Positions 1 to 13,600 of a stretch of 59,376 bases of DNA are shown here, piece by piece. This DNA is from Gryganskiella cystojenkinii (Eukaryota > Mortierellomycota > Mortierellomycetes > Mortierellales > Mortierellaceae), in contig JAAAIG010000128.1 in assembly GCA_015852425.1 (NCBI GenBank), positions 1 to 59,376 on the forward strand, given 5' to 3'. How positions within the stretch are numbered: position 1 is the first letter of the stretch; every line of letters starts with the position of its first letter. The notes under the pieces were generated by a model. It ran no database searches. It worked only from the letters and a program-made list of their open reading frames with translations, and was not told the origin of the DNA. Made by a program: the position numbers and the translations under genes.

Positions 1-1172
1 GACCTTGCAAAGCAGAGTATTCACCAAGCCGACACAATCGATGACGTTGAACAAGCTGCAAGGAAACGCCGACAAGCTGCTGGTGTGCTCCAAGAGTTTG
101 AGCTGTCTGGGGCCACACGCAACAAACGCCATCACACGCAGCTACGATTGAGGCGCGCCTATGACCATGCAGCCGCAAGAGAGAGGGATATATTTCGGCA
201 TGCCAACAGTAAGCTGGATTTTATTTATATATAGGATTTAACTGCCGTTTTTTGTGTGTGTGTATTCTAACGTCCTCTGTTCAATCTGAACTTGTAGCTA
301 CCCTTGTCGACCAAGAGCCATCACAACAGGACATGACCATGTCGCCTACAGCACCTTCATCAACCACAACGACATCATCAACCACAACGACATCATCAAC
401 CACAACGACATCATCAACCACAACGACTTCATCAACCACAACGACATCATCAACCACAACGACTTCATCAACCACAACGACTTCATCAACCACAACGACT
501 TCATCAACTACGCCTGTACCAAATATCAAACCTAATGGATTCTGTACGCTATGCCAGACACACCACAGGCCTGCACTTGTCACCGAAAGAATCACAGATC
601 AGTCAGGCCAGCAGACAGAGCGGTATGTTCTCCGACATATGCAACAGTGTCCTAAAACAGCACCTGTTGTGATTCCTCTGTTCTTGCATGGGGCGGCGGG
701 AATGGGCGTCGGCTCACGTTTAAAAGGGAACGCCAAGATGGGAGGCAACCATATCCCTGAGCGTCACATGCATCATGGTGTGGTAGCAAAAACAAACGAG
801 AACATGTCATCTCAGACCTGCCCCTTCTGTTTCCATCTTGTTCGCCTTGCACGAGGAAGACGAGTTGTAAAGGGAGAAGGAAAGTTGGTCCGTGTTCATG
901 GAGCTGTTGAATGTATCAACCCTGACTGTATTTCGGCAAGGTGTGGATACGGACACCGCCCAAGAGACACAAATGCTGCCCTGAACATTGCACTCATCGG
1001 ATACACAATCCTCACCTCGCCAACCCGACAAACCCTTCGCCCCTTCACAAATAACCCGCACCGTTGGTTGCACCCCAATCCTGATGCCAGCTGCCGTGCC
1101 ACTGGAGAAATAACTCAATCTGATGTCGCTGCACCCCGGCGCACAAAAGACTTGGACTTTGGTCCAACTTAA
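1..1172 (+). CDS. Fanzor/TnpB-like RNA-guided nuclease, 3' part (cut by window edge)
   Basis: The reading frame enters the window at base 1. An 89-bp intron (209–297, GTAAGC donor, CTAAC branch-like site, TTGTAG acceptor) joins exon 1–208 to exon 298–1172 exactly in frame, giving about 360 visible residues. The C-terminal end holds a four-cysteine zinc ribbon (CPFC, then CINPDC) followed by RDTNAALNI, which matches the RuvC-III/zinc-ribbon end of TnpB and Fanzor proteins; the Asp of RDTNAA is the expected RuvC-III catalytic residue. RuvC-I must lie upstream of the window. Between the helical N-terminal part and the zinc ribbon is a Thr/Ser tract (TTTTSS repeats, 357–510). Fanzors are eukaryotic relatives of TnpB that cut DNA guided by an RNA often derived from the element's own 3' end. 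The RuvC-II acidic residue is not obvious, so activity is uncertain. No terminal repeats were recognised. Confidence 0.78.
357..510 (+). repeat. 18-bp minisatellite inside the Fanzor-like gene
   Basis: Eight consecutive 18-bp units, TCATCAACCACAACGACW, plus a partial ninth encode repeated Ser-Ser-Thr-Thr-Thr-Thr. The only variation among full units is A or T at position 18 (ACA or ACT), both Thr. The unit length keeps the frame open. Confidence 0.95.
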
Positions 1173-1648
1173 TCGTAAGTCTCTATGGTGCCCTAGAAGC
1201 AGTTATTCTTTTTGATGCTTATTTTCTAAGTTAATTAAATTAATACTGATGGTTTTATTATCACTTTTTTTATTCCCGCTTTGTAGCTCATTAATTCTCT
1301 TGATGGGAAACAGATAACTAATTGAATGAAATATAGAGGAAAAGAGTTTTTCGATTTCTAGTCATGAAAAATTGCTTGTTGCGGGAGCAAAATATATGAA
1401 CTGGGAAAAAAAGGAACTCGTATAAGATAAAAGGAAAAGAAAGAAAAGGGAGGAAGCGTTGCGTTCAACCTCTCCTTTGAGACATCTCCTTACTCGTTTT
1501 TTTGGTAGATGGGTGATGGTTATGATGTTACAAGATTCCATGGAAAAGAGAAAATAAAAAAAAAAGGTATAGAGAATGAAAATAAGGTGATTAAAACTGA
1601 AAGAAAAGAGCAAATAACTGAAAAGAAAAAAGAGAACCTGAAACATTT
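1173..1648. other. AT-rich spacer between convergent genes
   Basis: This stretch separates the 3' ends of the Fanzor-like gene (+) and FAS (−). It is A/T-rich with purine runs (1420–1460, 1555–1640). No coding signal or RNA gene was recognised. If the Fanzor uses a guide RNA from its 3' end, the first part of this spacer is where it would lie, but I see no diagnostic structure. Confidence 0.6.
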
Positions 1649-4600
1649 TTACAACGCATTTGCAACCGCAACCGCGTAGGCACCGCTATGACTGATCGAG
1701 ACCTTGATCTCCTTGACGCCAGCCTTGCGAGCCGCCTCTTGGGCATCACCCGAGAACACGACCGCTGGAGCACCGCTCTCGGCCATCACGATCTCAATCT
1801 CCTTCAAGCCAGCACCGGCTCCCTGGGTCCAGACCTTCTCGGTCTCCAAAGAGAAAGAGGAGACAGCCTTGACAACAGCCTCCTTGGCGGACCAACGACC
1901 AGCAAAGCTGGCCTGGGGATCAGGACGGCTCAAACAGTAGTCAATCTCTTGCTGAGTAAAGTTGCGCTCGAGGAAGTTGTCGTTCTCAATGTTGATCGCA
2001 GAGACCATCTCAACATCGACACCGACACCACGGCTGGAAGAGGAACCCAATGACTCTGAGGCAGAAGTCTCCAAGATCGCTTTCGTCATATCGACATCAA
2101 TCTTTGCAGACTCGGGCACAAGAGACTTGGCATTGAAAGCCCACGACTTGGTCGCGTTGTTGTACTGGGCACGCGCACTGGGGTTCAAGTACACGGGTGA
2201 CTCGAGCTCTGGCGTGTATGGGGGAGCGTTCTTGACCTGGACGAGAGCAGGGCCTCCGGTCATGGAGTCATGCAAGTATCTATAAGACTTGGCCTGACGG
2301 GCCTGTTGCTTGGTCTTGTAGGCCTCATACTCGTGCTCCTCGAGAGCACCGAGGATGTAATCGGCGTGAATCAAAAGAATCTCACCTCCGACCTGACCGA
2401 AACCGAACGACTTGAGCAAACCGGCCTTAATACCATCAGTCTGGATGGAGCGAGAAGTGTAGAGGACATATTCGTACTTGCGCATGACATCATCAATGTT
2501 ATCCGCGTTACGGTTACCGGGGATCAAACCAGTTTGGAGAACCTGGAGGACACCGTTCATCATCCAGGCAGCGGCCGCACCCTTGGGGTGACCTGTCAAG
2601 TACTTTTGCCAGATTGATGGCAAAGCATTACCCTTACTACGGCCCAAGTGCTCCAACTGCTTGTTGACGACCTCAGACTCGTTCTTGTCGTTGGCCTTGG
2701 TCGAGGTACCGTGGAAAGAACCGACTCCAATGTCATCGATCGTCAAACCGAACGAAGCGAGAGCACCACGGAGGGGCGAAATCTGGGGATCCTGCTTGTA
2801 GAACTCGTTACCCCAGAGGTTAAGGGCCTCACGATGTTGACGGTGGGCCTCCTTTTGGATACGCTCAGTCTCCGATGAAAGATACTCGTCCTCGGTGACA
2901 GTGAGCTCACCATTGGCCTTGAGTTCCTCGAGCTCAAAGCGGATCTCTTGGTACTCGTTCTCGACCCACTGCTTGATCTGGGCGCGACGCTGGTCGATCT
3001 GACGCTTACGGTACTTGATGTCCAAGAGACGGGGAGGCATCTTGCCCTTGACCTCACGAGCGGTGGTCAAGACACCCTGACCGGGAGCAGGGACAGAACG
3101 ACCCTCCTTATCAGTGGCCATGTTGGTGAGACCAACAATACCATAGATAGGGACACCCATCTGAATAGCCAACTTGGCCTGCATCAAGATCTCAATACCA
3201 GCACCATGGGACTCCATGAAACCAGAGCGAGTCGAGGTGGCGGGACGGGACATCTCCTTGGGCGTACGTCCGTGAGCAAACTCCTCCTCGGAGTTGCTGG
3301 TAGCCTTCATGTTGGCGAACTCGTACGATCCCTCCTCCTGGAAATCATCGTAGCCTCCGACAATGACAATCTTAGCCTTGCCAGACTGGATGGTATCGAC
3401 ACCAATCTCGACAGACTCGACAGCGGTAGCACAGGCTCCGACAGGGGTCTTGATAGGGCCGGAGGAAGAGAGCAACAACATGTTGATCCAGGCGGGCATG
3501 GTGTTGATGAAGGACTCTTGCAAGATGTCCTTCTGGACGGGCTCATCCATAACACGACCGCGGTACATACCACGGAGCGAGAGCATACCACCGACACCGG
3601 AACCGGCCGTGTTACCGACCTCGGAGACGTGGACGTACTGGTAGAACTCATAGGGGTCAGTGATACCAGAAGCGACCAAGGCCTCAACAGTTGAGACCAG
3701 GACGTAAAGGGTGATGATATCAACCTGGTCAATGATGTCCTTAGGAACACCATAGCGGGCAGCGTCCCATCCAGTAGGGATCTGACCAGCGACGAGACGG
3801 TCAAACTTGAGAGCCTTAGGGATGTACATGTTGGCACCCTTCTTGAACTTGACAGCCCACTGACCAGACTCTTGCTCATAGATATCAACCTTGTCACCAT
3901 GCTCAAGCTTGAACATCTGAGCCTCCTCCTTCGAGACCTCAAAAGGTTCCAAGTCATGATCGATGAGAACCTCCTGAAGGAGACCCTTGCGCTTGGGATC
4001 GTAACCACCAAAGAGCTCGGGCTCGATCAAACGGATACCAGTGTGCTCCAGGATCTGTTTTTCGTACTTGGCTTTGACATCCTTGTCCTTGACAGGCTCC
4101 TCGGTCTTGGCATCAACCCATCCAGAGTATGGAGCACCAGTCTTCAAGTTACCATTGTGATGCTTGATAAAACCCATGATCCAGGCCATCTCAATGCATC
4201 CTTCGAGTGAGAATTGGCCGTTGGCCTCCATCTCCCAACGGGTACGGGAGTTACCCCAAGGTCCGACCTCGGAGAAACCAGTGACAACGACAACCTTCTC
4301 GAGGTCGAGCATACCACGGAGCTTGTGAGCATGCGAAAGATCCTTGTAATCCTTAAGCTCGGGGAAGGGGAACTTCATGTTGGCACGAGGAGTGACCTTA
4401 TGGGGCTGGTGTTTACGCTCAGCCTCGGCACCGTGGGTCTCCTTGAAATCCAAGGTGTTCTCAGCAACGATCGCCTTGCGGATCTCTGAGGTCTGACGGT
4501 GCTCAGCACGCAAGTTGGCCGAGATCTCGTTCAAGTTAGGCAAGTAATGGAGACCTCCGTTCAAGTCGGCCCAAACAGGCTCGACCTGGCAAAGGTTCGT

Positions 4601-7600
4601 GATCGAAGGGTGCATAAGACCCAAGATGTTGAAAGCCATCTCCTGAGTCGAGAAGGTACGGACACCATACTTCTCAAGACCCTCGGCAACAATGTTGTTA
4701 CCGCTCATTAAACCAGTACCCCGGGTCCAGCCAATGACGGCACCAGTGATGGTCAAGTAGGGAGACCAAGACTCGGAGGTCCAACGGTTGAACAAGGTCT
4801 CAAGAGCGACCTTGGACTCACCGTAAAGACCATCGGCTCCGAAGGTACCGTGATTGGGCGAGAGAGGCAAGATGACCTGAGCAGGGCGAGTATCGTAACC
4901 GTGCTCCATCTTCTTGGTCTTGACGTTTCCAAGGAGGCGAAGGACATTGGTCAACATGATACGGTGAGCCAACTCGGACTGAGAATCGATATCATCGATC
5001 TCCTTGCCCTGCACAGAGATAGCAGCAAAGGGAATAATGTAGTCGAGATCCCAACCAAGACCCTTCTTGGGGTCCTTGTCGTAAATGTAGCTGACAAGGG
5101 CATCGACATCCTGCTTTGAGCCTCCGTTGAAGGGGACAACGACCAAGGAGGAGTTCTTGGATCCGTGACGCTGGTAGATCTCCTGGTAATACTCAGTCAC
5201 ATCACGGCTGAAGCGGGAGGTGGTGACAACAACCTTGGCACCTCCGGACAAGAGGCCCTTCAAGATAGCAGAGCCGATCGAGCCCTTACCAGCACCCGTC
5301 ATGAGGACCATGCGGTTCTCATAGGTGACACCATCCTTGGCCATGTTGTCCAAGACGTCGAGATAAACACTGGTGAGACGCTGGCTGTACTCCCATCCGC
5401 TCTCGGACTGGTGGTTCTTCTTCTTGAGATGCAAGAAGGGAATGGTCTCCTTCTTGGCCTCCTTCTTGGGGCGGTCTGCGCTAGGAACAGCAGCAGAGGG
5501 GCGACGGACTCGACTAGCACGACGGGTCTTCTCTTCACGGACGATGGTGTTGGACATGTTCATGGCGTGGATGACCTCACCATAGAGAGACTTGATGGCC
5601 AACTTGGACGAGGACTTCATGGTGTTTTGGGCCTTGATAATCTTGTAGATCTGAGCCAAGTTCTTTTGGACCTTCTGACGGTTGCTGAACTCGGACATCT
5701 TGCCACCAGCAGCCATATCCTTGACGTAATGATCCAACTTGCGGATACCGGCACGCTGAACCTCCTCGTACAAGATGTTGCCCTTGTTGTCGATCGAAGT
5801 CGAGGGGCCGGTAGGAACACCGACTAATAAGAGAGAGAAAGAGAGTGCAAGAAATAAACACATGTAAGCAAACGATCTGTAAAATTACCTAAAAACTGAG
5901 CGACAAGCAAGAAAGAGCGCATAAGACCACAACGTACCATCCTTATAGACGGGAGCAGCATCCAAGACTTCACGGCAGTTCTCGATCAACATGTTACCAA
6001 GCTCCTTGGCAAGGGCATAGGTCTTGCCACGGTCGGTAGCAGTGTTGTCGATATGGTAGATCATGAACTCTAACAATTGGGGGTTGGCACGGTTCATGAC
6101 GTGGATGCACTGAGCGACGACCTCACGGTCAACAACAGTGAGACGACCAAAGATCATATCGTACAAGAGCGAGAGAGCGTCCTGACGAACCCAGTTCCAG
6201 TGCGAATCGTACTTGCGAGCCTTCTTGGCACTGAAAGAGGGCTTGATACCCTCAGCGTAGTAGTCACCATGCTCAGCCATCCACTGGTCGATATCAGCCT
6301 GGAGACGAAGAGTCGCAAGCTTCTCCTCCTCATACTGCTTCTCACCGGCACGAAGATCCTTCTCGAGGTAACGGGCATAGATCTCGAGGTGCTGGTACAT
6401 CATGGCGTTTTGCTTGGCCTGGAACTGATTGAATTCCTCGCTGTTCATGGTGGCACCACCAACGGCACCACCAGCAGCAGCACCACCGCCACCACCGCCG
6501 AGGGAGATACCGGCACGACGGGCATAAGCCTGGACGACAGTGTCCAACCAGGCCTTGGCCTCGGGCTCAGAGCCGAGACGGGCAGCCGGCTCCATGGTGA
6601 GACCCAAAAGGAGGGCACCATCAGCACGGAGGGGACCCAAACCATGGGAGGCGGCGAGGTATCCCTTGGCCGAGGACTGAGTGAAACCACCAGGCATCTT
6701 AGATCCAATCATCTTGGAGATCAACGACGTGGTCTGCTTGCCGAGAGCACCATTGAAGTTACCCTGGAGAGCGTTTCCGAGATCCTCTAAAGGAGCCTCC
6801 TCGCCCTTCTCAGGGAATCCACTGCCTCCAAACTCCTTTTGAAGATCACCGAGAATCTCGTTCTGAAGGGTAGACTTGCCACCAACGAGATCTTTGATGG
6901 CCTTAGAGAGAGGAACCTCATCAACAGACTTCTTGATCTTCTGGGCGACGATGACATGGAGAATGTCAATAGCCTTGATGGGTGCATCAGCGACAGCGGC
7001 AGGACCGGCAGCGCCAGCAGGGGCAGCAGCCATCATGACGGGAGCAGCGCCGGCGGGGGCACCAGCGGACAAAGAGATACCGGCACGGCGAGCATAGGCC
7101 TGAGCAATGGAGTCCAACCAGGCGTTGGCCTCAGGGACAGCGCCGAGACGAGCAGCGGGCTCCATGGTCAAACCAACCAAGAGAGCACCATCAGCACGAA
7201 CTGGTCCGAGACCATGGGTCTTAGCCAAGTAAGACTTGGCAGTCGAGAGCGAGAAACCACCAGGCATCTTGGAGCCGATCATCTTCGAGATCAAAGACGT
7301 GGTCTGCTTGCCAAGAGCACCGTTGAAGTTACCTTGGAGAGCGTTGGCGAGCTCCTCCAAAGGCGCTTCCTCACCCTTCTCAGGGAAACCACTTCCACCA
7401 AACTCCTTCTGCAGATCACCGAGAATCTCGTTCTGGAGGGTAGACTTGCCTCCCACAAGATCCTTGATGGCCTTGGACAAAGGAACCTCCTCCAAGGTCT
7501 TCTTGACCTTCTGAGCGACAAGGGCGTGTACGATCTCAACAGCCTTAATAGGAGAGTCAGCAACAGCGGCAGCGGGACCAGCAGCAGCAACTGGAGCAGG

Positions 7601-10600
7601 GGCGGCGACAGCGACGGGGGCAGCGCGGGCAACGGGGGCGGCAGCAGCCGCGGCAGGGGCAGGGGCCGAGGACTCGACGTTGTCCATGGCATAATAGATT
7701 TCCTTGGAATCCTTGGAGGTGCAGAGAGTCGCACGCTGGAAGGTCAAGGCATCATCGTAGGCCTCATACTTGAACTTCAACGTACGCTGAGCCATACCGC
7801 AAAGAGTGGGTGAAGGTCCAACCTCGATCAAGCGGACAACGTTGTACTCCTTGAAGAGGCGGTCCTGAGTCTCAATCCAGCGGACGGGGGAAGCAAATTG
7901 GTAAGCGAGCAACTCGACCAAGAGTGTGTAACCAAGGCGCTGCTGTTGCTTGGCAGTGAGCTTGGTGTCAACCCAGTTCTTGAGAACCTTGGCAAGACGG
8001 GGGGATGAGGTGAGGTTGTAAACACCCTCGATGTAGGACTTCTCAATGCTGAAGGGCTGAGCAGTCAAATTGGGGATGTACTTGGCAGTCAAGAGAGGAA
8101 CGTTGATGAACGTGGGGTTGATCTTCTTGGCCAAGTAGGTGCGGAAGGGAGCGACACCAGACAGCAAGAAGCTCGAGTGGAAGGGAACGTCAATGCCTGC
8201 TAAGGGGATGGTAGCGACACCACGCTCGGGCTTGATCAATCCGTCCTTGGCCAACTTCTCAGCGACCTTCTCCAAGGCACCAGCGATGATCTGGGAAAGG
8301 TGCTTCTTGACCTCCTCGAGAGGCATGGTCTCCATGAGTTTCTGAAGATCAATCTTCTGCACCTTGAGGTAGTTCAAGACGGTCGAAAGAGCATCCAAGT
8401 TGGAAAGCTCACCAGCAGCGACATACTGCCAGTTCTCGACGTTCTCGTTCACAATCTCCAAAAGACCGTTGGACTGTCTAGCAATGGCGTCCACGACGTA
8501 ACGGAGGGCAGAGTCGTTGAAGGTAGGGGAAACACGAGAGGGGTTGATGGCGACCATTCCATAGTTTGAGCGTCCGACGGAATCACGGGGAACAGCGACC
8601 TGCATGGTCATACCGCGGTAGAAGACAACGTCGACCAGCGACTCGATGGGGAGAACCTCGCCAATAGCAGCCAGGGCAGAGTACTCACCCAGTGAGTGAC
8701 CAGCAAATGCACAGTTGCCTTGGATCAAGCCCTTGGAGCGCATATCCTCGAAGGCAGCCTTCTCCATCAAGGTCAATGCAGGCTGAGTGAACTGAGTAGC
8801 AGCCAAAAGACCATTGGGCGACTGGAAGGTGTAAAAATGAGTGGTCTCGCTAATACCGGGGAAGAGAGGCAAGGACTTGATGGAGCCGTCCTGTTCGACA
8901 AGATCGTAACGCATCGACATGTAGTTCTGACGGATGGCGTTACCCTTGGGACCACCAAAATGGATAGTCTTCTTGAGAGGGTTGTTACGGACAATATCCA
9001 AGATAGAGAAACCTGGAGGAGCAAAGCAAGGTGTGAGGTTGTCAGCATCAAGTCCAAGTTCAAGAGATGGTGATTTTTGATATCCAAAGTATATTCCGAG
9101 ATGACTCTTACCATAGTTCTCGAGGAAATGACGATCGGCTCTCTGCCAGATGTCCTTAGCAACGGGGGAAGAGTCGTAAAGAGCCATTCCCATTCCCTGC
9201 TCCTGAGATCCTTGACCAGTGAAGACATAAGCGATGGTAGGCTGATCAATCTCGGCGGTACCCTCGACGACCTATGTATGGGCGCAAGATATTAGTTCAT
9301 GTACAAGAGAAAAGCAAAACAAAACAAAACCAAGTTTAAAAAACACTGTATGATAAGCTACCTTGCTGCCGTTCTGGTTGAAGGTTTCCACCTTAATGAT
9401 CTTCTTGCCGTTGATCATACCGATGTGGGACAGCTTGGTGGAAAGACGGTCCTGGGGAAGAACCATGGACAAGAAGCTGACCTCGTAGCTAATTTAAACA
9501 AAAAAAGACACGTCGCATTAGCATGAAAGCTAAGATATTAAGCTCAAGTCATAGAATAAATACATCCATCACGAACGAATCAAGATACCTCGTAACGCGC
9601 TGAGGATGGTTGTCAGCAGCGAAGATCTCGACAAACTTGCGGGTCGAGGCACTGGTCCACATGCCGTGAGTGATCGTGCCAGGGAGCTCAGCCAAATCAG
9701 CAAAGTAAGGGTTGACGTGGATAGGGTTGTAATCTCCCGAGACCTTGGCATAGGGCTCGTTCGAGAAAGGCGAGATGACCTCAGAGCTGAATGAACCCTC
9801 AGGCATAACGGAGTAACCGCCGTTCTCAAAGTGAATGGCCTGCTCAATGGGAGTACCAGTACGCTTCAAGTAAGCCAAAACTGGGTTACCGAGGGTCTCC
9901 TCGTCGTTGTTGTAGTGAACAGTAGCAATTTCAACGTGCTCCTTGGTCGAGATCTGCATGGAAACAGTACCGGTGGTCTCGACGTGAGAGAAAGTGGTCT
10001 TGTTCTTGAAGCGAATAATAGTGTTGAGACGGAAGACCAAAGAAGCGTTAGGGGCAACGGTGTGCTCACCCTCGGCCCACTGGATCCACTCTTTGCTCTT
10101 CAAGACGGCAACATCCTTGGCAGAGGCCAACTTGACCTCCATGGGGGTCTCGACCGTCTTCTGGAAGGTGTTCTGGTAGTCAGTGAAGTGACCGCGGTAC
10201 AAGAACTCGGAGGTGACCTCCATGACACGCTTACCATCACGCAAGACAACACCCTTGACCTGGACCAACTTTCCAGAGTCGTTGTTGACAACAGCGTTGA
10301 TCTCAGCAACAGTGTCAACAATATCTCCCTGCTTCAAGGGCTCGGCGCCATCCAACATGCGGAATCCATTTGACAGATGGACGAGCTTCAAGAGGTCACC
10401 ATCAATGGACTTGGGGAAGATTGCCTTGATGATGGACTTCCATCCGACAACGATGGCGAAATCCATGGGAGCATAGACAACTTTCTGGCGACGCTCAACA
10501 TAGAGTTCGGCTTGATTACCTACAGCCTGGCAGAATTCTTGGATCTCGGGGGTGTTGACCTGCTCACCGTTGCAGATGAACTGTTGGGTGAAGGCATCAG

Positions 10601-13600
10601 TGGCAAGGCAATCATTGAACTGGTTCTCCTCCGAGGGGAACCAGAGCTTGTAGTAGAACTCTTTGATTCTCTCGTTGCGACCCTCCATGACCTCATGAAT
10701 AGGAGCATAGCCCTTCTCAGGGGTATAATGGAACAAAAGAGGGAAAGGAATCAAGCGATCACCATTCTTCTCAGCAAGAATGACCTCAATCAAGTCATCT
10801 TCTTTGATGCGGGCAAAGAGCGAGGGCGAGAGCTCGTTCGACTTGCTGGAAGCAGACCAGGAGCGACGATCGTACACAGTGACTGACTCGAGCTTGTTGC
10901 CGTTGTACTTAAAGTGAACCGACTGGGAAACACGAGGGCGGAAGATGCGGGCAAGGGGGTTGTCCAAGAACTTCTTGCCCTGAATGACGGCAGGAGTGGT
11001 CAGCAAGGCACGGAACCAAGAGGCATCCTGTCCGGCAATAAACTCGAGCCAGTCCTCAGTAATAGGCAAGCTAGAGTCCAACATGGCGGTCTCGACTGAC
11101 TTGACCTTGCCATTCTCGTAGACATCTACCTTGACCAAGGGCAAGACAGCCTTGAGTGAGGACTCGTAACGACCGGGCTTGCCACCAAAGTACTCGACCT
11201 GGGGGATGCTGGCATCGTCGTTGTTGTAGTAGCGCTCCTTGAGCCAAGCGATGTGGCTGTCACGGATTCCATCGAGAATATCCTTGACGGGCTCATCAAC
11301 CTTGGTCGCGTAACGAACGGCAGCGGGGCCTTGAAGAATACAAGTACGCTGGACATCCTGATCAACGACAGCGGCCAAATCCTCGGCTTGCCAGAGAGAG
11401 TCCTTCTTGAACCAGACCTCAAAGTCCTTGTCAAGAACGGGGATGAAAGGAACAGGCTTCTGTCCACGACGGTTCATCAGGAACAAAAAGTAGCCGACAT
11501 CCTCGGTGGTCAAAAGCTGTGTCTTGGTCAAGGGGTAGGTGTTGATGAACTCCTGAGAGAATTCGAAGGGAATGTCGAGCTGGGAGTAGGTCTGAACGAT
11601 TGAGTTCTTCTCAGCACCGACGAAACGCTCTTCAATACGGCGGAGGATATCGCCGAGCAAATTGCGGTGAGAGTGGTCGATCCAGCGTTCCTCGTGTTTG
11701 ATGAAGAGAAGCTCAATAAGACGGTTAACGACCTCCTCGTAGGTCATGTCTTGAAGATCAGCAACGCTGCCATCGGCCTTCTTACCGAACCAGACCTATG
11801 GGTATGATGAAGCAAGGATTAGACTCTGGTACGCCTCACAAACCAAAAAAAAAGGTGAACAGATAAAACTCTTACTTTTTGGAAATCCGCGTTAAGGCGC
11901 TTGATAATGTAATCCTTCTTGGCCAACAAAGCAGCAGCGCGCTTGTCCTTGGGAACTGAGAAGATGGTATCGTCCATCTCCTTCCAAAACCTGACTCCAC
12001 GGGTAGCGATTTTGTGGATGGGCTCACCGAGTTCGGAACGGACAGTCATGACACCACCGGTAGGCCCCTTGTAGGTCTTCTCCCACTCTGAATCGGGAAC
12101 ACCAGGAGCATCGACAATAGCCTGCTTGACACCCAAAGAGGCCATACCCTCCTTGGCAACCATCACACGGGAACCAAAGAGCATTCCATCAAAGGGCATG
12201 GGAGGGTAGTCCAAATCCAAGGACCAGTCACCAGTCAAGTAAGGGTAAGTGTCCTCAGCGCCACCGAATCCAGATCCAGCAACGAGAATGACATTGGGAT
12301 GGCGACGGATAGCAGAGTAGGTCTCCAAGATGGGTTGATGGAAATCTTCAAAGGAGTGATGACCACCAGCACGACCACCGGTCCATTGGAGAATGATGGG
12401 CATGTCAGAGTGAGCAGCAGCGATCGACAATACCTGACGAATGGCCTCAACCGAACCAGGCTTGAACGAGACGTGACGGATGCCGGCATCCAACATGTCC
12501 GTGATGAACTCGTTAGCGACCTCGAGCGAGGGGACACCAGCAGCGCAGCAGAAACCTTCCATGGGGAGACCTTCACGACGGAGCTTGGGGACAAGAGGAG
12601 CTTGGAAGCCCCACTGACGGACGTTGATGAAGAGAGTGTTGAGGGTGATTCCAGCTCCGGGCGTGGTCAATTGCATAATCTTCTTGACCTTGCTGCGAAC
12701 AGCCGCCTCGTTGTAGTGTCCACCTCCGGCCAACTCGATGTGGTATCCAGCGTTCATGACAGCACTGACAAAGCCCTCATTGACAGTCGAGGGGGTCATA
12801 CCGGCGACCATCAATGGGGGCTTGGCCAAAAGACGGGACATGCGGGTGTCAATATGGATTTCACCAGTAACTGAACGGACCAACTTTGGCTGGAACTCGC
12901 TGACCCAGTTGGGAGCATAGCGAAGCGAAACAGGGTTCGCATCAAAGAGATCAGGCTTGTAAGAGAGCTCACGATTAACACCCTCAGTAGCACCAGCGAG
13001 AACAACCTGGACACCATTACCGTCCTTGTTGCGAGCAGTCAAGGAGCCGACACCGGAGGAACCACCGGGACCAAAATCAATGACGTGGGTCAAACCTGCC
13101 ATGGCAGTGGCCTTCTCCCAGTAAACGGGGAGAGAGCAGATCTGGTCAACCAAGTCCATGGTGATGGTAGGCGAGCCAGAGATGTTCTTGCCAGAATCAG
13201 TGGAGAAGACAGGGATCGTCATCTTGGCGTGATCAAAGTTCAAGTCGTAGCGGGTAATATCCTCAGCAACCAACGAGGAGACGCCGTCCAAGTAAGAAGA
13301 ATGAAAGGGAGCGGTGATGGGCAAGAAGCGGGATGAGAACTTCACCTTTCTCTGCGAGAAGGGAACACGACCCTGCTCGAGACCGGTAGGGGCTTTGAGC
13401 TTGCGAAGGGCGAGGTTCAAACCGTAGAGGGACTGAGGAGGACCAGTGCAAATAGCAGAACGAGGGCCGTTGATGAGGGCAACTTTGATCTTGCGCTCCT
13501 CAGGCAAGTGCAGGTTCGTAGCCTCGACGTACTTTTGGACCTCGGAAGCTCTGAGAGAGTTGACGACCAACATGGGGGTGGGGTTGCCTTCATTGTTGGA

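Noticed and set aside
252..297. Start codon for the Fanzor-like protein at 252
   Set aside because: The codon there is TTG, and bases 209–297 form a good intron (GTAAGC donor, branch-like CTAAC, TTGTAG) that joins the upstream open frame exactly in phase.
281..595. Val/Asp-repeat frame on the minus strand across the Fanzor minisatellite
   Set aside because: It is open only because the 18-bp repeat has no stops in that frame; there is no plausible gene around it.
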